Shown one piece after another: positions 1-13,600 of a stretch of DNA of 64,000 bases. Where the stretch lies: NCBI RefSeq assembly GCF_047495875.1, contig NC_092458.1, forward strand, positions 113,633,727 to 113,697,726. The letters run 5' to 3'. The first letter of the stretch is position 1, and each line of letters begins with the position of its first letter. A model generated the notes under the pieces. That model was not told the origin of the DNA, searched no databases, and saw nothing but the letters and a program-made list of their open reading frames with translations. Both the position numbers and the translations under genes were made by a program. The DNA comes from Pithys albifrons albifrons (taxonomy: Eukaryota; Chordata; Aves; Passeriformes; Thamnophilidae).

Positions 1-1196
1 ATGCTACGAATGTTGGCTTCGTTGAATCACATAAGAGCAGGTGAGAGGCTTCTCAACAGCTTGGCCATGACACTGGTCTGTGAAACAGCAGATGGACTGA
101 GGAATCACCAAGATCTTCAGCTCTCTGTGGCTGTACTTGGGCTTGGGGGAAAGGTTCAAGGGTTGGTCAAGGTTCTCTTGATGGAAGAACTTAGAAATTT
201 TGCTTCTTCAGTGTGAGACTTGCAACGTTTTTGTAGCTGTTAATTTTTACCTCAAAACAGAGATCAGAATGTATTTTTAGATGTTGCCATGCTATCCATC
301 CTGACACAGCTGCTGACAGACCTGTAGATGAAGTGAAAGTGGCTGTGGATGCTGACTATGGGGGCTCTGGCACTGGCCGAGCAGAGCAGTGGCCTCACAG
401 TGATACAGGAAGGAAGCTCTGCCTGGTGGCAGCGGCTGCTCCTCTTCCACCTCCTGCTGCTCTGTGAGCTTTAGGGAGCAGGAGGGTGCCAGGTATCCAG
501 CTCCCCAGTGCACCTCAACACTGCTGGAACCATGTCAGTTTGGGTTTTCCTTCATTTGTTATTATCTCTTTGGAGTAAATACTAGAACTGCCCTATACTT
601 GAGTTACAACAATTCCAGCAAAAATCTGTGAAGTGTTTCCCTGACAGTATATGTTGTTTGAGAGATCTTGAGCCAGTCGTGTTCCCTCACACATTTCTGT
701 ATTTGCCCTTTTCTAAAGGTACTTTTTCTGCTGTATTCAGTGACAGCCAGTGATCCCCCAGTTTGAGGACTACTCACATTTCTAAGTGAGCTATTCTAGT
801 TCCAGCTCCCCAGAACACACTTCAGTCCTTGCATTCACCATCTCATTTTACTGCTTGCATTCATCCTTCCTGTGCTGACAGCCAGGCAGCAGCCACGAGG
901 CCTTTACTTCTGTACACAAATGTTGCTTCTATGCCTGGAAATTGTTGAGGGCTTTTCTGCTCTTCTCCTTTCTTGTGGTAACATTTCTCCCCACTCTGCT
1001 GTCAGTCCATGCAGACTTTCCTCTACCATATAACCCACAGCCACTGCCTGTTCTGTAATAGCCCAGGGAGACAGTAGGTTATAAATAGCTACCAGAAAAA
1101 AGAAAACTTGACTGAATCTCTGTGTTTACAGACCGATTGGAAGGTGACAGATCAGAAGGATCTGGTCAGGAGAACGAAAATGAAGATGAGGAGTAA
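1..1196 (+). CDS. 3' end of an unidentified gene (last two coding exons)
   Basis: The window opens inside an exon. Frame 1 is open from base 1 to a strong donor (AGAGCAG|GTGAGA) after base 40. A matching acceptor (GTGTTTACAG) ends at 1131, and the last coding exon is 1132-1196, stop TAA at 1194. Thirteen codons plus one base join two bases plus 20 codons in phase. The joined C-terminus begins with a helical-looking MLRMLASLNHIRA and ends in a charged, disordered tail, SGQENENEDEE. AATAAA at 1511 closes a plausible 3' UTR. I do not recognise the protein; acidic tails of this kind occur in many nuclear and cytosolic proteins. It is upstream of GABRR3 and on the same strand. The exon pair is inferred from splice signals and frame only. 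Confidence 0.5.
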
Positions 1197-1536
1197 CTGG
1201 CAGTTGTGTGTGAGCACCAAGACATCAATGGGATTTGTATAAGACATTAATTATATTTTTCCTTACAGAGCTTTAGTGCAATTCTAAGGTATTGCTTTTG
1301 GATAACCTAACCTTCTGTTTTTGAATGACTGTGTGCATGACTTGGGGAGAGTGTGCAAGTTAAAATAAGCAAAAATGTTTTTCCAACGTTTTGCCATGTA
1401 TGAGGGGTGCTAGAAGATGCAAAGTGCAATATTTTCCTTAACCTGCAAATGTGGGAGCTTGGATCAATGTTTTAAAGTAACTTTCATTATATAGTAAAAA
1501 CGTTGGTTCAAATAAATTTCTATACCTGCTGTTTGC
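1197..1536 (+). other. 3' UTR and poly(A) signal of the upstream gene
   Basis: This non-coding stretch after the stop at 1194-1196 is AT-rich and contains a canonical AATAAA at 1511-1516. T/GT-rich sequence follows (TGTTTGCATGTTTGTTGC, about 1530-1547), as expected of a cleavage and polyadenylation site. It supports the reading that a plus-strand transcript ends here. Confidence 0.5.
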
Positions 1537-4500
1537 ATGTTTGTTGCTTTCTAATTAAAAGATTTGGTTGTTTTAAGTAGTTTTGTGGTTTTTTCTTTGT
1601 GCTGCCGTTGATTTGTCACCTTGTAATTATAACCTTCATTTGTATTCTTTCTTGCAATGTTTGTGAAGTGACAAATACAGTGAGCACTGGGGTTCTGTGC
1701 CTTTGGGACCCCATGGCTCTTGGTTCTTGCATATCCATGGGCAACCCACACCTAAGTAGGGAAAGTTCTTTCCATCAGTTTTATAATGCCACATCCCATT
1801 TTCCATGCTTGAGTTTGTAATGCAGGTGAAATAGTTGCATTTCACTGACAGGTCTCTGAGTTTGCATTCTGTGCAACATCAGCACATAGATTTTAATTTT
1901 CATTGGATTTAGAAAAGACAAAATGCAGTGTACAGGGACAGGAATTTGAAAGGTCCTGTGCATTGCTTTGTTGGAGTAATTATTTGGGAAGGAAGGCAGT
2001 TCAGGCTGTGCAATGGGCTTTACCTTTTGTCCACATATTTCTGGATGGCAGTGGGGAAGGGAAAAGGAAGGAAAGAAGGTGGAGCAGTGGAGAGCAGTTC
2101 TTGCCAAGGATGGCAGGTGCTGAGGCTCCACTGGAGATTACAGAATGCTGGGAGAACTCTAAATCAGAGGATGAGGGCACTGGAGGCTTCATTACCTTGG
2201 TGTCATAAAACACACATTCATCACAAAATCTTCCCAAACTGTGCTTACATCAACAAAAAGAATTCCCCACACTGAATGAAAAAGCATTAGCACAACACTG
2301 TGATGTCCTGATTCACAGTGCAGGCAGCTGTAGGGACACAGGGAAGGGATATAAAGCACAGAAATAGAGGGAGATGGGAAAACTGAAACAACTGGAAGAG
2401 ATGAAGAGAATTTTGTGAGGGAGGAGAAGTGGGAATTAATACGGAATTGAGCCACCAGTAACAGTGAAGAGACTTGGGCAAAGAAAGAATAACATGAGGG
2501 GAGAGGAAAAGTGTGAGGAGGTGGGTGGGTGGGTTGGCTGTTTGTTCTAAAGGAGAAGATGAGGAGTTATTGAGGAAGAGCAAAGTATAGAAGCCTTGGA
2601 AGGGATCCAGTTAAGAAAATTTAGAAAAGGAGAGAAGAAAACTGTTGAGGAAAGAAGTTTCTGGAGGCAGAGGGTGCTGAGAAGAGTGGCTGTCTCAGAC
2701 ACTGGAGCTCTGTGGAAAACTTCATACCCAGAGAAGTCACTGCAACTGAGGATGGAAATCTGGTGTTGGAGAACAGACCTCATGTGGACAAGGGAGAAAA
2801 AATAAAGGTAAGTTGCTCGTTTGTTAAGGAAATGGAGTGAAAGTAACAGATGATATCTGTCTTTTCTGGTGGAGTAAGTTTTTGTTGGAGAAGGGAGCAA
2901 AACTTTAGTTTTCCTTCAAAACCTTTTGGGCAAGCATTTCTAGACTAGCAAGAAATGAAAGAATATTTTATGATTTTGTGGTACATCTGTTTGGGAATGG
3001 GGGGAACACAGTGGTCTGGAATTACTCAAACCTTGCTGTTCATAGCACTGCACTGAGCAATATTCTTAATATCACATATAAATCAGCCTTGAATTTTTAT
3101 AATGGGAGTTCTCTTATTAGATTTAAAGTAACTATACAATAAATACATACAGGATACTTAGTGTAGACATGAAATGGGATTGTCTGGCCCACTTTACCTG
3201 TTAGTGAAAGGAATAAGGCCATGTTTGTGTTCTGTGTGGCATCTGAAGCAATGGGGCACCTCTTCCACTGCTGGGCCTCCTGAGCAGTTCTGTGAATTAA
3301 ATACAACAGCACAGCATCCGCTGCAGTTCTTGGGTCCTCTAGAGAGGATATTTGAGATGTATTTGCTTTCAGAAAGAGTGACCACGGTTTTCAACAGAAC
3401 CCTGACTCTTCTTATTTAGAAATTATTAATTTTTGCCTTGAGAATAAATTCTTCCTCAAGTAAGTTCATGGAGTGGATACCTTTTGTCTTCCCTAGAGAG
3501 GTTTAATAAATCACTGTGAATCTCTTTCTAAAAATAAAAAAGCTGCTTCTGCCACTTTCATTTTAGTTGTAGCAATTGCCAGAGAGGAATATACAACATA
3601 AAACAAAAGCAATAATTTTATACAGGTCTTTTTTTTTTTTCAGAGTTCTCTGATAATTTTGTACCGGTCTTTTCAGAGTTCTCTGGTAAGCACATCATTC
3701 CTCAAATGTCTCTTATTTATTCAAAGGCTAAATATTACCTTTAATTCACAATGCTTAGCTGTGAGTTTACTGATGAAAAATGAGGGTTGAATCTCAATAA
3801 AGGAAAAAGTTTAATACTTGGAAGATTTCTTAAGCTTCAGTGAAGCTTTACAAGCAGTTTTTCTAAAACTAAGATATCCATAGTGTTTGGGTTGGGTTTT
3901 TTTCATAAAGATTGAGGTAATGGGCTAAACCTGAATTCCTAGAACCATTCAACAACAGGAGCTATTGGCAGGAGCACGGGGGTGCTGGTAATTCCAGTTT
4001 GCAGCAGCAAAAAAATATTTGAAAATGTCATTCAAATGTGCACAGAAGTTACTATATGTCATAAACCACTCAACAGTCCAAACCATCTCGATTTTAGCAG
4101 CAAATCTTGTGATGGGGGTCTGGTTCCAGACCGGGGACTCGGAGGTGGGTGGTGCTGCCGGAGCTCACAACTGAAAGACACAACAAAGTGTTTTGATAGG
4201 AAAAATAAGGATATGCTACTCTTAAAGCAAGCTCCTTTTTTTCTGAGTATGACTCCCTGGCCCTTTTTTGGCAGGAGGAGGGCTGTGCACCAGGACAATC
4301 CATGGAATTTGACAGAATCACTCTCCAAATAAGAACTGATGGCTACTAATTTAGGAAAATCTCACTCAAGTGTAAAACATTCTAAACAGAGTTTGTTAAT
4401 GTGCTTTGTTACTAATTGGAAAACAAATCCCAGGGGATCTGCAGCTGTTCTCAAACAGCACTGGAGATCTTCTTCTCTGTGGGGTGACTCCATGCTTAGA

Positions 4501-6486
4501 CCCCACTCCCAGTATTTCTGTTCTCTGGTTCTCCCTTCTTTCACTGATCAAGATTCACCACTTCTGAGACTCTGATGCTCCTTCTCTGTCTTATATATAA
4601 CATTTCTTGCACATCTACTCTTCAGTTTTGTACTAGATCCTCATGCACATCCAAAGAATTTTGGCTAGAAACAACATACATTAAATCACCTAAAGAAATG
4701 ATAATTAATACAAGGCACTTTTAGTCGTGTGCTGAATGTCACACTTGAGAGACTGCCAGCTGGGATTTCTGTTCCTCAGAGGGTGATGACCCTTCAGTAG
4801 GAGGTGCAAGGTGAGTTGGTGCTCTCACTTCAGCTCTTGCTGGTTTAATGTTGTTGTGGTTGGCATAGGATGGTCCATACACCACGTCTGTTCATGGAAA
4901 AAATGTGTCTGGCACTGTTATCTGTCTAATTTCATGAACTTTTCGAAGGGAAAATACTGTGCTTTAGAATCACTCATGGTTATTTTACCCAGGATTATAA
5001 AGAGTAAGGAAGGGTTCTGTAAATCTTTAAATGAATACAGCTTTTAAAATGAAGTCAGGCACTGTGACAAAACCATTTGGCTTGGATGTTGGTAGCACTA
5101 CAGAAGCTTTACAGGTTCAAGGATATTATATACAAGACTCCAAAATTCTCTCCAATTTTTCTCAAGTGAATTTTCTTTTTTTAAAAATAGAATTATACTG
5201 GGCACCCACTGTTGTTGCACACAAGGGCTGTGCAGTGACCACACTGAGGTGTGGCTGTTCCTATGGTAGCAGCTCCTGTTCAGTCCAAGTGCAGGGACCC
5301 CTCACACCCCCCCCAGAGCTGCAGGAATCACCTCCACCAACACCCCTCACCGAGGCAGGAGCAATTCCCAGACCCTCACTCCTTCCCAGCCAGGCCACGT
5401 GTGCCCACTCTGGCTCTGTGGGTGCCACCGAGGGTGACAGTCACACGCTGTCCCCCAGCACTCTGAAAATCCCTGTGGTTGCTCTGAAATGGAGCGTCAC
5501 TCACACCCCATGAATTTCATACCCTGTGCTGAATGGATCTGATTGCAATCTGGAGGCTCTAAATTTGGTCTGTTACATCCTCTCACGGAGGAGAGCTGGG
5601 CAAAAGACACAAAACTGAGGAACTGAATGAGATTCATCATTTAATTTCTCTCATCCCACTTCTCACACTCTCTCTCCCCTCTGGCATTCTGCTTGCTGGC
5701 ATTCTGTCAGGCAGGAGAGCAGAGCAGTGACTCAAAAGTGTAAGAGTGAGCCCAAGATGCAGGGGCAGCTGAGCCCCGTCCTCTTGGACTGTCTGGACAC
5801 GAGGAGCAGAAGAAAGGTCTCCACTTCCTCCTGCATGCTCATTCCCTGGAAAGCAGAGAGCAGCTGAAAGCAAGCAAGGGAAGCAAAATTAAAAGATGAG
5901 TTAGACCCAAGGAAGGGGAAAATTTTCAACACAGCAGTGATTTTTTTGGGTCACTGCTAGTCTAAAAACAGAGGGATGCTATAGAGAAGACTGTCAGTGT
6001 AGCTGGGCTGCAGGGAAAGGCTCCAATGCCACCTGCCTGCAGGATGGCAGGGGGTATCCCACATTTAGAGCTGACTGTCAGATTAATGTGGCCTCCTGTG
6101 TTGCTGTGTAATGGCCATATGACACTGCTAGAAGAAAATATTTTCACACTGCAGAGCTGTGCAGGATAACAAACCACTGTGCTATATGTCTACAACAGGC
6201 TCTTCTCCTTTCCATGAGAAGGTGGCTGTTTCTGTGGAACTGCAGGTGGAAAAATATGGGATATCCACTAGGAAAGAGTGGAATGGGAAAGTGAGGCTGG
6301 GGATTTCTTCTGCCTGGCAGCAGAGCCTCAGCTTTGTGCACACCAGAGTTTTGAAGTGTATCACTGTATTTTCTGGTAAAAGAGGGCAAAGGGCTGCTCA
6401 GGCCTCCAGACATGAGGCTCTGAGTCAAACGTTGCCATCCTCTTCTAACAGGGCTCTGGGATCACCTCAGAGATGATGAAAGTGGT
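1537..6486. other. Intergenic, no gene recognised
   Basis: No open frame shows a recognisable protein, a convincing splice pair or a known repeat. The longest frame (5031-5513, 160 codons) has low-complexity Pro/Ser/Thr content and no family match that I know. The 5270-5470 part is GC-richer and 4127-4340 has a GC-rich patch, but I cannot assign either. Confidence 0.4.
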
Positions 6487-6610
6487 GATGATGCCAAGGC
6501 CATGGGTTCAATCCCCTATGTGGGCCATTGACTTAAGAGTTGGACTTCATGATCCTTGGGGGTCCCTTCCAACTCAGAATAGTCTGTGATTCTGTCTGTG
6601 ATTCTGTGAT
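6487..6610 (+). repeat. tRNA-derived SINE, 5' truncated
   Basis: Starts within the body at ATGCCAAGGCCATGGG. It carries the Pol III B box GGTTCAATCCC, the GGGCCATTGACTTAAGAGTTGGA body and a tail of TCTGTGATTCTG repeats, which resembles the 3' end of CR1. The A-box region seen in the fuller copies at 9541, 51307 and 54355 is missing. Confidence 0.8.
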
Positions 6611-9540
6611 GCTAATAATTAGCTTTTATACAGCTTAGCTTTAAAATGGTGTTGGATCCACTTTACAAAGACAGACACCAACATCAGAACTCTCCTTTAA
6701 CAGCTGGGGAAGGTGGGCATGAAGGAGAGAACAATTTGCCTATCATCCCTTAACAGCTGAATAACAAAACCAGGGTTTGGAGCCTTTATCATTTCTGAGG
6801 TGTGTCTTTTAAAAACAGGAAGTGACTCTGTCTGTAAGATGTTCCTCCACCTTGGCAACTTCATATTAACCCCTCGAGGCAAGGGAGTGTGTTCCTTGGT
6901 GACCCACTTGTGGCATTGCTGCTGCATTTGCTGCTGGGTGAGCTGTGTGATAGCAAAGCTCCAAGGGCTCTTTCTCAACACAGTTCATGTAAAAAGGCTG
7001 GGATAAAAAATGTAATTCCTCGTTACCAATACAGGAGTAACAGCTCTGAATGTGGTTGGTTAGTGCAGGTATGGCCTGAGCTCTTTAGTCCCCACAGATC
7101 TGACAATAAAGACCATCAAATATGTCTCTCAGTTCTTCAGTGGTTTCGCTGTATCCTGGCAGAAGCAGAGCTGTAGCAGGATTGGCATCCGACAGTCGGG
7201 CCCTGGGTTGCCATGGGAACTGCCTAGGATGGGGTGCACTTAAGAAAAATGCAACTCCTGGGCGAAATTGTGGGCTGGAAGGTGGCAGATGGATGGGAAT
7301 CAGCTGCCTCAGAGGGTGGTACCCCACAGCCAGACATGCAGATTATTCAGGAATCTACCCAGGTGGTTGATTTGGCACATCAGACACAAAATTTAATTTA
7401 AAACATCAATTTGTACCCAGATTTGCTGGCTGAGCCAAGAAACATGCAGGGTTAGATGAATGCCCATGTAATCCAGGTCTGTGAAATCCTCATGGGCGGC
7501 CCCAAGCGAGGGACTTGGTGCACCCACAGCCCTTTCCCAGGAGCAGCCAGCAGAGACAGGGAGGGCTTCCCATTTTGCTGGGAGATCAAGCTCTCTGGCA
7601 GCCTCATATCCCCCCAGAGCCAAGGACTTGGGATCCAAACGCAGCTGTGAGCTGGAATTGATGTTGCTGGAGTCACCAAACCTCTCTCAAAACACAGGCA
7701 ACATATTCTGCTGCAGAAACGTTTCCAATACTCAATGTCCTTAGAGTTTTCTACTCACAAAACGATTTTGAAATTAAAAAAGGAGAGAGGAAACATCTTG
7801 TTCCAACATGGCCCAAACTCATGTTTTGTCAGGAACATTTCACATAAGGGAGAGTGTGTTTTCTCAGCCAGCTGAATGGAGTACACAGGACCTGAGCACG
7901 AGGGAACCAACTGTATCTAAGGGAGGAAATCAGGAGAAAAGCAAACAAACCAACTGAAATAACCAGCACCTCAGGTGTATAAAAAGTCAGTTTTTAAAAA
8001 TTGCTGTTTTGGGTTGGGGGGGGGTTGTGAACCACATTTATTGTGGTTTCTTTATAACATGTGCAGTGCTAAGTCCATTATAATAAGTGTGTTGTTATAT
8101 TAAATTGATTTTCCAAGACTGTTTTCAGGAACACAGTGAGCCTCAGTGTCCAAAATCTGTGGAAAATGTGTGTGTGTCCCCTTTTCCCTGCACTGCTCAG
8201 CTATCCTGTTGCTTTCCACCTGCAAGCTTCTCCTAATTTTTTCCTGATTTACTGGTATCTCATGTTAACATCATTGGGTAAGAGATTTAACATCATTCAA
8301 AGGTAAAGAAATTGTATTTTTTTGACAGATCTGAATATACTTTCAATGAACGAACTAGATTATGAACAATGCACTGTACACTTTCAAAAATGTGAATAAA
8401 TTTCAGGCTGAGCAAAGAAATATGTATCACAAATAGGTATCTCAATTCTTACCCATATTTTCATTTTCTGAGAAAGAAGAGAAACAAAAACTTCTTCCAT
8501 GCCTTTTTTTTCCCCCCAAAGAAATTTGACATTCCTAATTATGACAGAGCAAAGGGAAATGAAAGTCTATTTCAAGAGATGATTCCTCCTACGAACAGTG
8601 CCCGGGCACTTCTGCCTCATCTCGTTGCATTTGGGCTGTCAGATGAGCACAATAAATAAACGTCCTCTAACCTCCGTTTTGTTGTTCTTTTTTCCTGTTG
8701 CAAATAATTGTCAGTTCTAGTCTTTGCCTGCATGTCACTGAAAGTCCCTAAATGACAAGGGTATGGAGCCTTGGTTTAACTGGAGATAATTTTAGCCTCT
8801 CTCTTCTGACAAAAAATGGCATGGGCTAAATTTGGACACCTCTTTGTTGCAGAAATAATATTTTGTCTATCTTTTGTTCTGTTTTTAGTTTTAATTTTTT
8901 ATTTAACTAATTACTCACTTAAAAGTATTTATTCAAGAGAGACCATCAGTGTGGGTTTTTTAGTATCTAACTATTCTGTCAAGGAACATGGTAAAGGTTA
9001 GCAATTTCTAATACATTTTCCAGGCTTTACAAGAACATTAAAAAAAATCAGATTCAGCTGCTGTAAAATGTAGGCTATGAAAAGTGAATTCACTTTTCAG
9101 GAAAAATATATCTTCTTTGTTTACGGTTACCTTCTCTTTTTAATTGTACTTGGAGCTCAGTGAACCCACCTGAAACCTTGCACGTATCTCATCCTTTCAG
9201 TTGAATTCACTTGTATCTACTGTGTTTCCTTATTTCTAGTCCTAATCCTGAGGGTCATTCTGGGTTCTGGGGTCCAGCACAAGCCCTGAGGCAACTGGAA
9301 ATGCATTTCTTGTCTAATGACCTGAATGGTTTCCCAGAGACAAACTGTACCAATAAAATCTTTCTGATTTCAGGTGAGACTAGACCAAGGTATCAGTAGG
9401 ACTGCAAAACATCAGTATAATGCACCAAAATCAGTATCATCAGACATACAAAACCAGATGTGAGATGTTAAAATTGTAGTGGATGCAGCAGAGATCCCAA
9501 ACCCCTATAATAATTTGTCCTTGTCATCATCAAACATCAA
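6611..9540. other. Intergenic, no gene recognised
   Basis: Only short unsupported frames. A near-palindromic RFX-like X-box (GTTGCCATGGGAAC) lies at 7207-7220. A G run sits near 8018-8027. Nothing else stands out. Confidence 0.4.
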
Positions 9541-9664
9541 GTTAGCTCAGTTGGTTAAAACTTGGTTGTAATAATGCCAAGGCCATGGGTTCAATCCCCT
9601 GTGTGGGCCATTGACTGAAGAGTTGGACTCGATGGTCCAACTCAGAATAGTCTGTGAGCCTGTG
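9541..9664 (+). repeat. tRNA-derived SINE, near full length
   Basis: Begins GTTAGCTCAGTTGGTTAAAA, a tRNA-like A-box region, followed by the B box GGTTCAATCCC and the GGGCCATTGACT body. The segment around the GATGGTCC step is shortened: GATCCTTGGGGGTCCCTTCC, present in other copies, is lost. The tail is CTGTGAGCCTGTGAAAT. Confidence 0.85.
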
Positions 9665-10162
9665 AAATGAAGGCTCTAGTTAAGTTTTCCAGGTGGAAAT
9701 TCCCTCCCTGCAAACAAGGATTGTGTGTGATTTTTGGTGTGCTCTTTAGAAACCACCTTTCAGTCGACTCCTCTTCCTTATATTCCATGTGCAGTAGATG
9801 AATGAACATGTGGATTGTATCAGCTGCTTCCACCAGTGTCCTCTGGATTTGCCAAGTTGTACCTGAAATTTTTCACCTCATCTTCCAAGTCAGTGAGTAA
9901 AAAGGATCCCAGAAAAGAAGTGGCACAGAGAGGCTTCTCAGTTCTCCACATAATTCCATGTGCATCACTTTGGGTTCTGCCATTGAGAACAATGTATGGT
10001 CTTGCTATGAAAAAAAACACTACAGATTTTTATTTTAGGGAGTAGTGGAGGTGTTGGGAAAATAGAGTGTAGTTTTCACTTCCCAGTTTCTGATGGGAGG
10101 AAGGACTTCAGGTCTGGCATCTCAGCGCTTATAATGACATTGTGAGGCTTCAACTTTCCTAA

Positions 10163-10655
10163 GTTCTGGAAAGATCTTGAGGGGCTGGAGCGGGGCCAGA
10201 GAAGAGCAACGAGGCTGGAGAAGGGACTGGAGCACAAGTGCTGTGGGGAGAGGCTGAGGGAGCTGGGGGTGTTTAGCCTGGAGAAGAGGAGGCTCAGAGG
10301 TGACCTCAGCACTGTCTAGAACTACCTGAAGAGAAGTTCTGGCCAGGTGGGGGTTGGTCTCTTCTCCCAGACACTCAGCAATAGGACAAGGGGGCACGAT
10401 GGGCTCAAGCTCTGCCAGGGGAAATTGAAGTTGGAGATCAGAAAAAACTTCTTTGCAGAGAGAGTGCTCAGGCATTGGAATGGGCTGCCCAGAGAGGGGG
10501 TGGATTCCCCATCCCTGGAGGTTTTTAAACTGAGCTTGGCCGTGGCACTGAGTGTCATGATCTGGTAAAGGGAGTGGAGTTGGACCAAGGGTTGGACTTG
10601 ATGATCTCGGAGGTCTTTTCTAACCCAATCCATTCTGTGATTCTATTCTATGATT
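10163..10655 (+). mobile_element. CR1 LINE fragment, 5' truncated, sense
   Basis: Contains the CR1 ORF2 C-terminal coding region (residues such as LEKGLEHKC and RRLRGDLS) and the CR1 3' UTR ending in CCATTCTGTGATTCTATTCTATGA. It has about the same 3' 490 bases as the copies at 19591, 42064, 44573 and 47779. The frame is broken (a stop follows the STV step at about 10316), so it is a dead copy. Confidence 0.9.
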
Positions 10656-13600
10656 TTACTCTCAGTATCATCCATTTACAACCACAGCGTTGTTTAGCTT
10701 GAAGGTCTTTGATCCAGAATCACTTCAGAAGTCCATGCCTTAAACCACACAAGTGTGAGTGTGCTTTCCTATTTCCCCAATTTTCACTCCTGGGGATGGA
10801 CGGGAGACACAAAAAGGTGGCTGTTGTAAATGCTCTGCCAAGACCACTCAGGCTTTCTGCCCTACAATAAACAGCTCAAAGCAGAACCCCTGTGCTGATG
10901 AAACCTGACCTGTGTCCCTCTCTGCTCCTGGCTGGAAGCAGTTCCCAGCTGAGGGATGCACTGCTTTTAGAGGTTGTGGGGTTGAACTCTAAGGGATGGT
11001 GGGTTTGAGACATGTCCATTTGTTCTGGGCTCTGTTTGTGTGGTACAACCCAAAAAAATTTTTTTTTTCATTCATCAACATCCTTGCTTGAGGGATGAGT
11101 TCAGGGGATCTTGTGTAGCTGAATCTTCAGATTAATTAATCTGTATTGAGCGTGTAGTAATCAAATTCTAGACCTTTCTTCCAGGTTAATGCTCACTCCT
11201 ATAACCAAGATATATATTGGGGGAGAGCTCTTAAAAATCAGTTGAAATAAGGAATCAGTATTTCCCAATGCCTTAGTGCAGTTTGGCTTACAATGAGAAG
11301 TGAAGAATGCACCTGATTTCTTACCAGATAACACAGAGAAAAAAACACCAAACAAAGAAAACCACACAACTTACTGTTCCCATGAGATAAGGGGTTTTAC
11401 TTGAGAAATCATCAGCAGTATTTTTCTAGCCAGTGGGAGATTATGCAGGTTGACATTTGCTAAACTGCCAGTTTTTAAAGGCACAGGATCAAAATCCCAC
11501 ACCTAATTAAAACAAATTGGGATCAAACCCTGAGATCATCATTTTTGGAGTCACTTTTGTCAGTATGACTTGTTCAGCTCTCTACTATGAAACATGTTAT
11601 TCTCTTGTATAAAAGGATCACTTGCCCTTATGCTCAGGGTACTCCACTGGAAACAAAAGACAAACAGGTGTTTGTGTGTTTGTTTTAAACCACAGATCAC
11701 ACTTTATCTTCAGTTATCTCCCTAACTTTTGAACTGTTCATGCTGTGACTGCATTTTAGAGACTTATGGCTGTGTGACCTGACCTGGGCAGCAGCATTCC
11801 ACTAAATGACTTAGAATTTAATTACTGGATCTGTTTCTTAATCTTGCTTTTCCCCTGAGGTAAAAAAATTAATCTATAACCTCTATTTAATGTACAATTA
11901 TCTGCATATACATAATGATCTATTTTCAAGTAAGCTGAGTGAAGACCATTTCCAGGCCTGGTCTTTGATCAGACCCCCTGGAACAACAAAATACCGTGGC
12001 ATGAACTACTGTCAGTGGAGCAACAGGAAGTTACATGTTTGTAATCACTTGTGACATGTTTCCTTTTCTACTTTTCCTGTGTCTTGGCAGGAATGCTTGA
12101 AGATATCTCACTGTTTTCATAACTGGTTTATCAGTTTAACAGATGTTAAAGCTTGGAGGTGCCAGGATAATCCTCCTGCCCCAAGCCACAGAGTTTTTCT
12201 TCAGTTTTTAGTAATTTTTCTCTCAGACAGAGACCCACAGAGAATGAGAAGCCATCTCTGTGCTGGAGTGCTCTCGCTGCAATTATTTTAATGTTTTTTT
12301 ATTCTTCCAACACCTTATGAGAGAGAGAAGTTGGTATTCCAAACCTGGGTATAATATTCTAGTGATAAACTCCATGAATTGACATACCAATGCAATTACC
12401 TTCCTCCTTCCACTGAGTAAAGGATCAACTCCAGATTTTTATAGACAATTACCTTTTAGAGTTGCTCTTTCATTACTTGGATTGTATAGTGCATGTTTTC
12501 TTGGGACAGCTGTAATAAGGTGTCAGAGGAAAATGGAATGAGACAATGCAATTATCACTTGTGATTGGTCCTTTTGTTCCTGTCTTGGACAACTCTTCAG
12601 GGAAGGGAGGGCTTCTTGTTTAGTGTTTCATAAATTATCTCCTGTTGTAATGGTTTTAAGGCTAAATTTCATTCTATGAATCAACGTGGTGGAGATGTCA
12701 GCACAAAATAATTGTGTTCTTAAAATGATGTCTCAAAGAGAGGACAGTTAATATGAAATGCAGTGTCAGAGCAACAGCTGGTACACACTGATAGCTGAGG
12801 AAGTGCACATCTTCATTCTTAAAAAATCCCAGTGGACTTTATTTATAATTTACTGAAATATTTTAACATAAAATGTGTATAACTGCTGGTCTCAAAGTGT
12901 TATCACTTGTGTGGCTGTTGTAGCTACTAATAAATATTGGGTTTTGGAAACATACATGCCTCATTTTTCTCCAGATGACTGAAACTGGAACCAGCTCATA
13001 AACCACAGAGAAGAGGACCTGAAGAACATCTAATAATCCAAATTATCCTCCTAAAGAATAATTAGTGAAGAAAACACAATTTCTTGTTAGAAGCCTGCAA
13101 AAACACTGAAGGGTTTTGAATGAATTCACAGCCAACTATGAGTTGGCTGAGCAATAGAAGAAAATAAACCCAAGAGAAATAAAAAACACATCCAGTTAAA
13201 ATTACTTGGATCTGTTAATTACTGACATGACATGACAAAAGCACAGAAGCACTGTAAGGAAATTTCATATTAAAACAAAAGCATTAAACCAGCTTTTTCA
13301 GATTATGTTAGTTCTTCCAACCCAAACACTGTGTGGTCATTGGGGGAGACAACACTTTCCAGTTTCCCCTGCAAAGCACTTGCTGAATGAGTGATGGCTG
13401 GAATAAAACTGGGCCTTCAGCTATGACATGTGTTAAGCAGAGTGAATTCTCTGTTATACTGAACTTCTAAGACAGAGAAACTGAAAATATTCTGTTCAGA
13501 ATGAATCTGGGTAAAAGTAACACTTTGTGTTTAACTTAGAAAGTTCACTTCAGTGTATTTAGTGTGATTCAATACAATGTACTTCAGTATTTTATGTAAT

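Noticed and set aside
5031..5513. 160-codon frame in a GC-richer intergenic patch
   Set aside because: Pro/Ser/Thr low-complexity content, no domain, no splice or promoter signal.
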